A DNA stretch of 64,000 nucleotides, from assembly GCF_003148805.1 (NCBI RefSeq), contig NZ_QGGX01000002.1, positions 1-64,000 on the forward strand, in the 5' to 3' direction. Position numbers and translations under genes: made by a program. This DNA comes from Aminobacter sp. AP02. Lineage in GTDB: Bacteria > Pseudomonadota > Alphaproteobacteria > Rhizobiales > Rhizobiaceae. Below the pieces are notes generated by a model. It saw only the letters and a program-made list of their open reading frames with translations, ran no database searches and was not told the DNA's origin. Positions 39,239 through 47,367 of the stretch are shown here, one piece after another (position 1 is the first letter of the stretch; every line of letters begins with the position of its first letter).

Positions 39239-39727
39239 TTATGTCGCTGCCAGCTTCTCCGCCAGCACGCCGTCCAGCCTGTCGTAACCGGCCTCGACAC
39301 CTTTGGCCATGCCGATGGCGATCGCGCCGTCCCTGGCTTCGCGAGAGCTGTAGAGCATGGTGTTGACCGAGATCGTGCGGCCGTCCTTTTCCGTCAGCAC
39401 CAGCGTCGAGCGCGCCTCGCCATCGGTCCAGTCCATGTCGAACAGCTCGACGCTGACGATCTTTTCGGGGCGGAGGATTTCCCAATAGGTGCCCGTCATG
39501 CCCATGTCGCGGCCATCGACGTTTTGCCACACGAAGCGGTATTTGCCACCGACCTTGAGGTCGACCTCGCAGACGGCGAAGGACCAGCCGTCGGGTCCGG
39601 TCATCCAGCGTTTCAAAAGTGCCGGGATCGTCCAGCAGTCGAAGACGAGATCGCGTGGCGCGTCGAAGACGCGCGTCATGGCGATCTCGCGGTCGCTCGG
39701 GGTCGTCACTTCCAGCCGGTGGCTCAT
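39239..39727 (-). CDS. SRPBCC/AHSA1 family protein
   Basis: 162 residues of the START/Bet v1-like AHSA1 family: MTRVFDAPRDLVFDCWTIPA, LLKRWMTGPDGWSFAVCEVD and GGKYRFVWQNVDGRDMGMTG are typical. Such proteins bind hydrophobic ligands; substrate unknown. It follows the ArsR gene on the same strand; such ArsR-SRPBCC pairs are very common, and the regulator usually controls the pair. ATG at 39727 has GGGAGAGG just upstream; an ATG at 39748 immediately after the ArsR stop codon is an alternative. Confidence 0.88.
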   Translation of the reverse strand: MSHRLEVTTPSDREIAMTRVFDAPRDLVFDCWTIPALLKRWMTGPDGWSFAVCEVDLKVGGKYRFVWQNVDGRDMGMTGTYWEILRPEKIVSVELFDMDWTDGEARSTLVLTEKDGRTISVNTMLYSSREARDGAIAIGMAKGVEAGYDRLDGVLAEKLAAT

Positions 39728-39749
39728 CGTCCTCTCCCTTGTTGTCATC

Positions 39750-40091
39750 TCAGGCCTTGCCCTGGTTGGCCTGCAAATCGGCAAGAAGCGCGTCGAGGCG
39801 CTTGTAGTTGCCTTCCCAGACCTTTCGGTACTCATCGAGCCAGCCGGTCGCTTCGGCGAGTGCTTCGCCTTCGATGCGGCACGGCCTCCGCTGCGCGTCG
39901 CGGCCGCGCGAGATCAGCCCGGCGCGCTCCAGCACCTTGAGATGTTTGGAAATCGCCGGCTGGCTCATGGCGAATGGTTCGGCCAGATCCATGACCGATA
40001 CCTCGCCCGACATCAGCCGCGCCAGGATCGCCCGCCGGGTCGGATCGGCAAGAGCGGTGAAGGTCGCGTCAAGGCGTTCGGACGGCGTCAT
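39750..40091 (-). CDS. ArsR family transcriptional regulator
   Basis: 113-residue winged-helix repressor: TALADPTRRAILARLMSGEV, then SVMDLAEPFAMSQPAISKHL and KVLERAGLISRGRDAQ form the complete helix-turn-helix and wing. There are no Cys residues for metal sensing, so it belongs to the non-metal group that pairs with SRPBCC genes. First gene of the two-gene unit. AT-rich sequence TTTTATTCTATAACTATAAG just upstream (40099-40125) is a likely promoter/operator. Confidence 0.92.
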   Translation of the reverse strand: MTPSERLDATFTALADPTRRAILARLMSGEVSVMDLAEPFAMSQPAISKHLKVLERAGLISRGRDAQRRPCRIEGEALAEATGWLDEYRKVWEGNYKRLDALLADLQANQGKA

Positions 40092-40225
40092 TTCATAACC
40101 CTTTTATTCTATAACTATAAGGCTATGAAGAATGCAGGTTCCCGTCAAGACGTTTCGAAGTTGTTGCCGACAATGGGCGCCCCCGCGCACGGCCATGGGC
40201 CCTGTGCGCCCGCGCCCATCGGCAT

Positions 40226-41665
40226 TCAGGCCGCCTTGCTGGCCTTTTTCGCCCGCACATTCTGGTTCATGCGGAAGACATTGTCGGGATCGTATTTCCG
40301 CTTCACCTCGAGCAGCCTGGCATAGTTGCCGCCATAGGCCGCCTCGACCCGGTCGGCCTCGTCTGCCGGCATGAAGTTGATATAGGCGGTGCCAACCGCC
40401 TGGGGTCTGGTGGCTTCGTAGATGCCGCGCGCCCAGTCGATGCAGGCGCGGTCCATCGAGGCTTCGCGCCAACGCGCATGCACGTTCATGACAAAGTGCG
40501 AATTGCGCTGTGGGAAGGCCGTGGCATCCGCCGCCACGCGCTCGGCGGCACCACCGACGTGGCCGATGAAGATCTCGCATTCGGGGCCAGGCAAGGTGCG
40601 GATCGCATTGTCGAGAATGTCGATCGTGGCGTCCGGCAGGTCGATGAAGTCGTGGCTCTTCCAGTAGTTGCGCGCGCCCGGCTGAAGCAGCGGGTCGAAT
40701 GCTGTCTGCCATCCGGCAAAGGGGTTCGGCCCGACCACGTCGACGATCGGCTTGCCGATGGCGCGCAAGGCGGCGGTCGCCTTTTCGCCTGCTTCGAGCT
40801 CGCCGCAATAACACATCGCCAGAACCAAAACCTCCTTCCAGTGCCATTGCGCCGGCAGGAAGGGCAGGGGCGGCGCCTTGCGCATCACCGTCCAGCAGGT
40901 GAGCTCGTCGGGTGCGTCTTCAAGCGCCTTTCGATATTGCTGGAGAACCGACTTGGCATCGTCGAAGGGATGCACCACAAGCCCAGACAGCACCTGCGGG
41001 CCGAGCTTGTGAAGCTTGAACTCGAACGCCGTCACCACGCCGAAATTGCCGCCGCCGCCGCGCAGGGCCCAAAACAGGTCCGGATGCTCGGTCGTGCTTG
41101 CCCGCACCAGTTCCCCATCCGCCGTCACCACGTCGGCCGAAAGCAGATTGTCGATGGTCAGCCCGAGCTTGCGTGCCGTCCATCCAAAGCCGCCGCCGAG
41201 CGTCAGGCCGGCGATGCCGGTGGTCGAGTTGATACCGGTAGGCACCGCCAGGCCAAAGGCCTGCGTTTCCCTGTCGACGTCGGCAAGGATCGCACCCGGC
41301 TCGACCCAGGCCCGGCGCGCCACCTTGTCGACACGCACGGATTTCATCAGGCTGAGGTCGATCATCAGCCCGCCGTCGCAGACGGCACTGCCTGCAATGT
41401 TGTGGCCGCCGCCGCGCACCGCGACCAGCAGCTTGTGTTCGCGTGCGAACTTGACCGCCGCGATGACATCGCTGGCACCCAGGCAGCGTACGATCAGGCC
41501 CGGCCGGCGGTCGATCATGGCATTCCACACCGAGCGGGCCTCGTCATAGCCCGCATCGCCGGCATGGAGCATCTGGCCGCGAAGGTTTGCGGCGAGGGCC
41601 TCGAGGACAGGTGTGCTCACCGTCGCCAGTTCACCGTCCGGTGTCGTCAGGTTCAGGTCGTTCAT
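40226..41665 (-). CDS. FAD-binding oxidoreductase, berberine-bridge type
   Basis: 479 residues. PCMH-type FAD domain with VAVRGGGHNIAGSAVCDGGL (the His of RGGGH is the usual covalent FAD attachment site) and GIAGLTLGGGFGWTARKLGL; the second covalent Cys seen in bicovalent enzymes is absent (Ala in GIAG). The substrate domain ends with the BBE segment YGGNYARLLEVKRKYDPDNV, then FRMNQNV. Relatives oxidise sugars, alcohols or alkaloid-like compounds, giving H2O2. GGAGGAAGCGCC precedes the ATG. Same strand as, and downstream of, the SDR and outer-membrane genes, but a terminator separates it from them. Confidence 0.9.
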   Translation of the reverse strand: MNDLNLTTPDGELATVSTPVLEALAANLRGQMLHAGDAGYDEARSVWNAMIDRRPGLIVRCLGASDVIAAVKFAREHKLLVAVRGGGHNIAGSAVCDGGLMIDLSLMKSVRVDKVARRAWVEPGAILADVDRETQAFGLAVPTGINSTTGIAGLTLGGGFGWTARKLGLTIDNLLSADVVTADGELVRASTTEHPDLFWALRGGGGNFGVVTAFEFKLHKLGPQVLSGLVVHPFDDAKSVLQQYRKALEDAPDELTCWTVMRKAPPLPFLPAQWHWKEVLVLAMCYCGELEAGEKATAALRAIGKPIVDVVGPNPFAGWQTAFDPLLQPGARNYWKSHDFIDLPDATIDILDNAIRTLPGPECEIFIGHVGGAAERVAADATAFPQRNSHFVMNVHARWREASMDRACIDWARGIYEATRPQAVGTAYINFMPADEADRVEAAYGGNYARLLEVKRKYDPDNVFRMNQNVRAKKASKAA

Positions 41666-41787
41666 GGCGCTTCCTCCGATCAGGGAAAAAAGGCCTCCTC
41701 ATCCGCCGTACGGGGCAATTTATGCGCCTCGCATCGGGCTGCAACAAGGCCGCTACGGCCTTGTTGCAGAATGTGATGGGCGGCAAG

Positions 41788-41819
41788 AAATGCCGGGCTT
41801 TTCCCCGGCTTTCCCGGCA
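41788..41819 (-). terminator. Terminator after the SDR gene
   Basis: On the minus strand TGCCGGG (41819-41813) pairs with CCCGGCA (41797-41791), followed by TTTCTTGCC. It begins 14 bp after the SDR stop codon. Confidence 0.6.
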
Positions 41820-41832
41820 CGCCGCCGCCTGC

Positions 41833-42843
41833 TCAGTAAGCGGTGTAGCCGCCATCGGTGGCATAAGTGCCGCCGGTCAGGTTGGAGGCCTCGTCGGAGA
41901 GCAGGAAGAGCATCACCGCCACCTGTTCGGCGGGCGTCGAGTCGCGCTTGTGCGAGTCCGCCGCCTGCAACAGGCTGTCGGTCTTGAGCATGCTCATGCT
42001 GGGCTGGTTGCCTGCCGCCGCCATCTTCATCCTGACCAGTTGCATGGCGCGCTCGACCATCGGCGTTGCGGTATTTGCCATGTTCACCGAGTTGATACGG
42101 ATGCCGTAGGCGGCATAGTCGATCGCCGCCGAGCGTGTCAGCCCGTTCACAGCGTGCTTGGACGCGACATAGGCCGGGGTGCCGCCAAAACCGATGAGCC
42201 CGGTCACGGAGCCGACATTGACGATCGCGCCGCCGTCATTCTGTGCCACCATCTGCTTGAGTTCGGCGCGCATCGACTTGAACGTGCCGGTGGCGTTGGT
42301 CTTGATGCAGGCGTCCCAGTATTCGTCGGTAGCCTCGTGTACCTGGGCAAAGACAAGGTTCTTCTGCTTGTCGTAGTCGATAGGATCGCCGGGGAAGATG
42401 GCGTCCATCACACCGGCATTGTTGAGAGCATAGTCGAGGCGGCCAAAGCGGTCGACGGCTGTCTTCACCATCTTGTCGCAGGTTTCGTTCTCGCCGACGT
42501 CACCATGGACGAACTCGACGCTGCCGCCAGCCTTGGCGATGGCGTTCATGTGGTCGGCGCCTTCCTTGTCGAGCCAGTCGACGCCGATGACGTTGGCGCC
42601 CTCGCGGGCGGCGCGCTGGGCGGCCACGGCGCCCATGCCACGGGCACAGCCGGTGATGATCATCGTCTTGCCCTTGAAGCGGTCGGGGATGAAATAGTCG
42701 GGGCTGACGGGGGAGATGTCATGCACGCCGATGCCGCGGCGAGCCGGCGTCTGGGCCTGTGCCGGCGTCGTGAGGCTCAGGCCACTGGCCGTCGTTGCCG
42801 CGGAGGCCATGGCAATGGCCTTCAGCAAGTCTCTGCGTTCCAT
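41833..42843 (-). CDS. SDR family oxidoreductase with Tat-type signal peptide
   Basis: 336 residues. From about 57 it is a normal short-chain dehydrogenase: MIITGCARGMGAVAAQRAAR (TGxxxGxG NAD(P) loop), NNAGV, the catalytic S/Y/K set in VNVGSVTG and AYVASKHAVNG, and a C-terminal GGTYATDGGYTAY. Before it is an unexpected leader MERRDLLKAIAMASAATTAS, ending TPAQAQ, which has a twin-arginine RRxLLK motif, a hydrophobic stretch and an AQA cleavage site. SDRs need NAD(P), which is not present in the periplasm, so the cofactor would have to be exported with the folded enzyme. Probably co-transcribed with the outer-membrane gene 44 bp upstream. Confidence 0.88.
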   Translation of the reverse strand: MERRDLLKAIAMASAATTASGLSLTTPAQAQTPARRGIGVHDISPVSPDYFIPDRFKGKTMIITGCARGMGAVAAQRAAREGANVIGVDWLDKEGADHMNAIAKAGGSVEFVHGDVGENETCDKMVKTAVDRFGRLDYALNNAGVMDAIFPGDPIDYDKQKNLVFAQVHEATDEYWDACIKTNATGTFKSMRAELKQMVAQNDGGAIVNVGSVTGLIGFGGTPAYVASKHAVNGLTRSAAIDYAAYGIRINSVNMANTATPMVERAMQLVRMKMAAAGNQPSMSMLKTDSLLQAADSHKRDSTPAEQVAVMLFLLSDEASNLTGGTYATDGGYTAY

Positions 42844-42887
42844 CTGGTCTTCCTTTCTGCCTTGGACGATCCCGGGGAGGTTAGCTT

Positions 42888-44633
42888 TCAGAAGGCCACG
42901 CGAACGAACAGCATCGTGCTCCACCAGGGATGCTGCTCCTGACCCAGCGCGGTCTTGACCGCATCGCCGGGCACGGTCGCCGCCACATGTCCCTGGACAT
43001 ACACTTGCCGCGATACGAACACTTTGCCGGTCAGGTTGATCTCGTAGCCCAGGTCATCGGAACCAAGGAAGGATAGCGCCGGATTGCCGCCGAGGTTGGT
43101 CGTCGAATCGGCCCTGAACAGCCAGACCTGCGGCACCAGTTCGATCATCGGCGTCGGCCGCAGCCGCATCTGGAAGCGGTGTGCGATGACGTTCGAATCC
43201 TGCCAGATCTTGAACTGGTTGATGCCCTGCACCCACTGTTCGCCGTTGCCGCCCGAAAGCAGCGGGTCCCAGCGCTCGAATCGGCTGGTGGCGGGGTCGT
43301 CGCCGGTAAAGCGGGCGTAGCGGTAGCTGAAGGTCGGCGTCCAGGGCAATTCCGCGAAATTGTAGCCGGCCTCGCCGTAGTAGCCGTAGGCACGCATGTC
43401 GAAGTTCTCGTTGCGCTGCACGGCGAACTCGCCGGCGACGAAAGGCCCGGACCGGCCGACCTCGTTGGGCTGCCAGCGGAAGCGCGCGTCGTAGACCTGC
43501 AGTCCCTCGCGGCTGAAGGTCTGCGTCGGCGTATAGTAACCGAAGTTGGACTCCGGCACGCGCAGGAAGCTCAGGCCTATGTCGAGGCTCGGGGTCGGCG
43601 ACGTTTCGAAATTGATGCCCTGGATCTTCGTTTGGCTGTCGACGATCGGCAATTCGTCCGGATCGAGGTAGAAGGCCTCGACTTCGGTGCCGTTGTAGGA
43701 AAGCTGGGCAAGCACCAGCATGTCCGCCGCCCAACGCGGGTTGGCCTGGAGTGCGGCACGGTTGTAGCCATTTGCCGAGGTATTGGCGATCAGGAAGCCG
43801 TCGCCGAGCAGGAAACGCTGGCGCCCGGCCGAGGCATTGAAGGCCAGTCGGTTGCCTTCGCTTGTCGTCGTGCCGGTGACAAAGCCGGCATAGGCATCCT
43901 CGACGCCGATGAAGCCACGGGTCTCGTCGGTGAAGAGTTCCTGTCCGACAGAGCCGCTGGCGATGGCACTGACGCCGCCATAGGCATAAAAGCTCTCGGT
44001 CACCGGGGTGATGCCGTAGATGCCCCCCTGCACGAAGCCTTCGGCCCAGTGCTCGTAGCCCTTGCCCGAGGGTGTTCCCACCACCAGCGGGTTGCCCGCC
44101 AGCATCAGGTCGGGCCGGCCGTACCAGGCGTTGGCGTTGCCGTAGTGGAGGGCGGTGCTTTCGAGCTTGAGCTTCAGGAACGTCCCGTTGGAATCATACA
44201 GGATAGGAAAGTCCTTGGCCTCGCCGGTGGCGAGCATGCCGCGCGCCTGCGACAGCGCGCCCGGATCCTTCAGCGTGACTGTCACGTCCAGGATCACCCC
44301 TCCGGTGGGCCCGAACGCGACGGTGTAGCCGATGTCGCCGATCCGGGCGTCGCGTCCGGCGCGGGCTAGGGTGAAGTCGAAAGTATCAGGGTCGAAGCGC
44401 TGCGACGGAAAGGCGCCAATTACCCGCCGCACCTGGTCTTCGATGCGCGCGTTGAGCGGCTTGTCGGCCGTCGGGTTGGCGATGGACACGTGCACAGCTT
44501 CGATTCGCTGAAATTCTTCGCCATTGACCGTCTGGGCTCGCGCCGGTCCATTCGCGAGCACGAGCGTAATCCCGGCGAGTACCACCGCTCCCACCCGGGC
44601 GATGCCTGCAAGGGATCCCCAAAGCTTTGGCAA
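42888..44633 (-). CDS. Outer-membrane beta-barrel protein, alginate-export-like
   Basis: 581 residues. Signal peptide about 1-34 (VVLAGITLVLANGPARA-Q). A periplasmic N-terminal part of about 110 residues (with FQRIEAVHVSIANPTADKPL and VILDVTVTLKDPG) precedes a long series of amphipathic strands with aromatic girdles, ending in the C-terminal Phe of outer-membrane proteins (STMLFVRVAF). The strand pattern (GINFETSPTPSLDIGLSFLR, and later EGLQVYDARFRWQPNEVGRS) resembles the alginate-export (AlgE-like) barrel family, but the match is by general look only. May export or import the substrate of the neighbouring oxidoreductases. Confidence 0.7.
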   Translation of the reverse strand: MPKLWGSLAGIARVGAVVLAGITLVLANGPARAQTVNGEEFQRIEAVHVSIANPTADKPLNARIEDQVRRVIGAFPSQRFDPDTFDFTLARAGRDARIGDIGYTVAFGPTGGVILDVTVTLKDPGALSQARGMLATGEAKDFPILYDSNGTFLKLKLESTALHYGNANAWYGRPDLMLAGNPLVVGTPSGKGYEHWAEGFVQGGIYGITPVTESFYAYGGVSAIASGSVGQELFTDETRGFIGVEDAYAGFVTGTTTSEGNRLAFNASAGRQRFLLGDGFLIANTSANGYNRAALQANPRWAADMLVLAQLSYNGTEVEAFYLDPDELPIVDSQTKIQGINFETSPTPSLDIGLSFLRVPESNFGYYTPTQTFSREGLQVYDARFRWQPNEVGRSGPFVAGEFAVQRNENFDMRAYGYYGEAGYNFAELPWTPTFSYRYARFTGDDPATSRFERWDPLLSGGNGEQWVQGINQFKIWQDSNVIAHRFQMRLRPTPMIELVPQVWLFRADSTTNLGGNPALSFLGSDDLGYEINLTGKVFVSRQVYVQGHVAATVPGDAVKTALGQEQHPWWSTMLFVRVAF

Positions 44634-44668
44634 TTGTCAGTCTCCGTCGCCGGTGTTTGTCCGCATGC

Positions 44669-44827
44669 CTAGGCCGTTTGGCACACGCTGACGCTTTCCT
44701 TGATCGTTTTAACCATTTGGAGCGCATCGAGCTGTTCTGGCGCGGCCATCAGCGGGTTGTCCGACGCCACGAGATCGGAGAGCTTGCCAGTTTGATTTCG
44801 GCGATTGCCGACCAACGTCTGCGACAT
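44669..44827 (-). CDS. Possible small protein (52 residues)
   Basis: ATG 44827 to TGA 44669, with AAGGG eight bases upstream, encoding MSQTLVGNRRNQTGKLSDLV, ASDNPLMAAPEQLDALQMVK and TIKESVSVCQTA. Soluble, no known motif. It starts 123 bp after the sigma factor gene and ends 35 bp before the outer-membrane gene on the same strand, so it could be the first gene of that operon. Composition is protein-like, but there is no homology evidence; it may be chance. Confidence 0.35.
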   Translation of the reverse strand: MSQTLVGNRRNQTGKLSDLVASDNPLMAAPEQLDALQMVKTIKESVSVCQTA

Positions 44828-44949
44828 GGCGAACCCTTCGGACTTGGCCTGTGGAGAATCCATTTGCATCGAGCCAGAGGGTTGGCGACGGGCGAGACAA
44901 TGTCAATTCGTAAAGGTCAAGTCGCTTCGCCTCCTTGGCATTGCGCCGG

Positions 44950-45825
44950 CTAATTACCGAGCAAGACGATATCCATCCGTGCTAGCCGTTGAGGGTCCGC
45001 GATGGCATCGATGCCGACGATCCTGTCGCCTTCGATCTTGAGCACCAAAACCACGCGCAGCTTGCCCTGCGGAGCGACCAACAGGCCGATCGCGCCGTCG
45101 ACGAGTGCCGGCAACGCGGCTTGCGCGCGGCCCTTGAAGCTGCCCGCCACCGCCTGCGCGCCCCGCAATTCGGCAATAGCGCCCAGTTGAGCGGCGATCG
45201 CGTCGGCGCGGAACACGACGCCGGGGTCGAGCACCTTCAGCAGGCCGGCGAAATCGCCGCCGCGCGAGGCCGCGAGAAACGCCTCGACCACCTGGCGCTG
45301 TCGCGTCCGGTCCCGATCTTGCGGCTCGTCGGTGCCTTGTACCCGGCGACGGGCACGGCTCGCCAGCTGCCTCGTGGCCACCGGCGTGCGCTCGACGATG
45401 GGAGCGATATCGTCGAAGGAAAGGTCGAACATGTCGTGCAGCACAAAGGCGATGCGCTCGGCCGGCGCCAGCTTTTCAAGCACGACCAGCAGCGCCAGCC
45501 CGACCGAGTCGGCCATCGCCAGCTCGCGTTCGGGGTCGATGCCGGCGGCCTCGCCTGCCGCAGGTTCGGGGCCATCGTCGTCCAACTGGTCCTCGCGCCG
45601 CGACTTGCGTCGGCGCAACATGTCGAGGCAGACGCGCGCCACCACGGTCGTCAGCCAGCCGCCGATATTGCCAACGTCACTCGTATCGGTGCGAGCCAGC
45701 CTCAGCCAGGTCTCCTGCACCGCATCCTCGGCCTCGCTGGCCGATCCCAGCATCCGGTATGCCACCGCTCTCAGATGCCCGCGTTTCTCGGCAAATCGCT
45801 CGGTCAGAAAAATTTCGTCGCGCAT
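44950..45825 (-). CDS. ECF41-type RNA polymerase sigma factor with SnoaL-like C-terminal domain
   Basis: 291 residues. Region 2 (about 12-80) with LRAVAYRMLGSASEAEDAVQ and ETWLRL; region 4 (about 115-165) with LAPAERIAFVLHDMFDLSFD, DIAPIVERTPVATRQLASRA. Then a SnoaL/NTF2-like extension of about 120 residues (VVEAFLAASRGGDFAGLLKV), the regulatory domain that replaces an anti-sigma factor in ECF41 (SigJ-like) proteins. The divergent neighbour encodes a carboxymuconolactone decarboxylase-family protein, the usual ECF41 partner, and matching promoter motifs lie on both strands between the genes. The start at 45825 lies about 30 bp from the predicted transcript start. Confidence 0.9.
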   Translation of the reverse strand: MRDEIFLTERFAEKRGHLRAVAYRMLGSASEAEDAVQETWLRLARTDTSDVGNIGGWLTTVVARVCLDMLRRRKSRREDQLDDDGPEPAAGEAAGIDPERELAMADSVGLALLVVLEKLAPAERIAFVLHDMFDLSFDDIAPIVERTPVATRQLASRARRRVQGTDEPQDRDRTRQRQVVEAFLAASRGGDFAGLLKVLDPGVVFRADAIAAQLGAIAELRGAQAVAGSFKGRAQAALPALVDGAIGLLVAPQGKLRVVLVLKIEGDRIVGIDAIADPQRLARMDIVLLGN

Positions 45826-45826
45826 C

Positions 45827-45853
45827 GGTCACATTCCTTGCTGGCGTTCCGTC
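45827..45853 (+). promoter_or_regulatory. ECF41-type promoter for the decarboxylase-family gene
   Basis: GGTCACA (45827-45833), exactly 16 nt, CGTC (45850-45853). The ECF41 consensus as I recall it is TGTCACA-N16-CGTC, so only the first base differs. Points right, toward the gene at 45973, giving a leader of about 110 nt. Its -35 element lies two bases from the sigma factor's start codon. Confidence 0.55.
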
Positions 45854-45861
45854 ATGGCCAT

Positions 45862-45888
45862 GACGAACCAATCCCGGCCGATGTGACA
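45862..45888 (-). promoter_or_regulatory. ECF41-type promoter for the sigma factor gene
   Basis: On the minus strand TGTCACA (45888-45882), 16 nt, CGTC (45865-45862): a perfect consensus match pointing at the sigma factor start (45825). With the plus-strand site it forms a symmetric pair; the centre CGTCATGGCCATGACG (45850-45865) is a perfect 16-bp palindrome. Suggests autoregulation. Confidence 0.6.
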
Positions 45889-45972
45889 CGAAACCGGTCT
45901 GGGGGCAGTGGCGTCAAGATTGCCCCGGCGCAAGGCTGGAACATGAACGCAGAGTTTTCGAGGAGATTTCCA

Positions 45973-46431
45973 ATGCATGCCCGTATGACCAACCCCGCAA
46001 TCGTCCTTCCCGATGCCATGCAGGCGCTGTTTGCGCTCAACAAGGCGACCAACAAGAATGGTTTGCCCGAGGTGACGCGCATACTCGTCCATCTGCGCGC
46101 CAGCCAGATCAACGGTTGCAGCGTATGCGTCCACATGCATTCGCTCGAACTCAGGAAGCTGGGTGAAAAGGACGACCGCATCTTCGCGGTCGCAGCCTGG
46201 CGCGACACGCCCTGGTTCAGCGACGCCGAGCGTGCCGCCTTGGCGCTGACCGAGGCCGTCACCCGCGTCGCCGACAAGTCCGACCCGGTGCCTGACGATA
46301 TCTGGCAGGAAGCCACGCGCCACTATGACGAAAAGGCGATCGCGGCGCTCATTCTGTCCATCGCGCTGATCAATGTCTGGAACCGTCTCAACGCCGCCGT
46401 CCGGCAGGTCGCCGGCGCCAGCTGGAGCTAG
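45973..46431 (+). CDS. Carboxymuconolactone decarboxylase family protein (AhpD-like)
   Basis: 152 residues with the AhpD-like redox motif INGCSVCVHMHSLELRKLGE: Cys49-x-x-Cys52 and His56. Members of this family act as peroxidase partners or in peroxide and quinone defence; true lactone decarboxylases lack the CxxC. FAVAAWRDTPWFSDAERAAL, and later AIAALILSIALINVWNRLNA, are also typical of the ECF41-linked group. GAGGAGA eight bases upstream fixes the start. It is the divergent partner and probable target of the ECF41 sigma factor. Confidence 0.9.
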   Translation: MHARMTNPAIVLPDAMQALFALNKATNKNGLPEVTRILVHLRASQINGCSVCVHMHSLELRKLGEKDDRIFAVAAWRDTPWFSDAERAALALTEAVTRVADKSDPVPDDIWQEATRHYDEKAIAALILSIALINVWNRLNAAVRQVAGASWS

Positions 46432-46476
46432 GCTTTCATGCGCTCTTCCATCCCGCCCGTCGGAAGGGAGAGCGCC

Positions 46477-47271
46477 CTATACCACCGCCCGGCGATAGAG
46501 ATGCCAGGTGGCGTGGCCGAGTATCGGCAAAACCACCAGCAATCCGAGGAAGAACGGCAGGCAGGCGGCGAGCACTGCGAGCGTCACCACCAGCCCCCAG
46601 CCGAGCATGACCGCCGGGCTCGCCAGTACCGTGCGCACCGAGGTGATCATGGCCGTGATGAAATCGACCTCGCGGTCGAGCAGCATCGGGATCGAGATCA
46701 CGGTAAGGGAAAACAGCACCAGGGCAAGTGCAGCACCCACGACATGGCCGACGCCCAGGAACATCCAGCCTTCGTTTGTCGTCGTCACCACATGGACGAA
46801 GCGGTCGAGCGTGGCAAACGACATGCGTCCGAGGATCAGCGCGATCAAGAGACGGATCTGGTACATCCATATCCAGAACACGAACAGCATGACGAACGCC
46901 ATCCACGACACCTCGCGCCGCCGCTGCGCCCACACCACGGCCAGCACCTCGCGCAGGCTTGGCGTGTGTCCGGCTTCGAGCTGGCGGCTGACCTCGTACA
47001 GGCCGACTGCCGCGAAGGGGCCGACCAGCGGAAAGCCGATGGCGAAGGGATAGATCAGCCAGGGTTCGTGCAGCACCGCAAGCAAGACGGTAATCGCCAT
47101 GCCGATCACGGCGAATATGGCGCCGATCAGAAGCCCGATCGTCGGCCGGCGCGCAAAGTCCGCCGCTCCCTCGGCGAGGCTGGCCCGTATGTCGGCCACG
47201 CTGAGCGCCCGCACCTCCGGCAGCGTGCCCGGACGCTTGCTTGGCTCTGCCGCCTTGTTCACATTGACCAT
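46477..47271 (-). CDS. DUF2189 family membrane protein
   Basis: 264 residues with about six membrane segments: 46-66 (IGLLIGAIFAVIGMAITVLL), 70-95, 125-145 (SWMAFVMLFVFWIWMYQIRL), 175-200, 220-240 and 240-255. The N-terminal motif VRALSVADIRASLAEGAADF, ahead of ARRPTIGLLIGAIF, is typical of DUF2189, sometimes described as integral membrane proteins next to cytochrome c oxidase genes. No oxidase genes here. Start at MVNVNKAAE, with GGGAGG upstream. Function unknown. Confidence 0.8.
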   Translation of the reverse strand: MVNVNKAAEPSKRPGTLPEVRALSVADIRASLAEGAADFARRPTIGLLIGAIFAVIGMAITVLLAVLHEPWLIYPFAIGFPLVGPFAAVGLYEVSRQLEAGHTPSLREVLAVVWAQRRREVSWMAFVMLFVFWIWMYQIRLLIALILGRMSFATLDRFVHVVTTTNEGWMFLGVGHVVGAALALVLFSLTVISIPMLLDREVDFITAMITSVRTVLASPAVMLGWGLVVTLAVLAACLPFFLGLLVVLPILGHATWHLYRRAVV

Positions 47272-47367
47272 CGCTTCCTCCCTCGCGTCGTCGCAGTTTA
47301 TCAGACCATGCACGGCCAGGTGCAAAGTGTATTGATCAGGATCAAGAGCTTTCGCCGCTGGCGCAAT

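Noticed and set aside
45882-45915. A plus-strand promoter formed by TGTGACA and the later CGTC at 45912
   Set aside because: The spacer would be 23 nt; the 16-nt spaced sites at 45827-45853 and, on the minus strand, 45862-45888 fit the ECF41 pattern far better.
44989-45972. N-terminal extension of the decarboxylase-family gene by about 330 residues
   Set aside because: The extension is antisense to the ECF41 sigma factor and crosses its promoter; the family start and ribosome binding site are at 45973.
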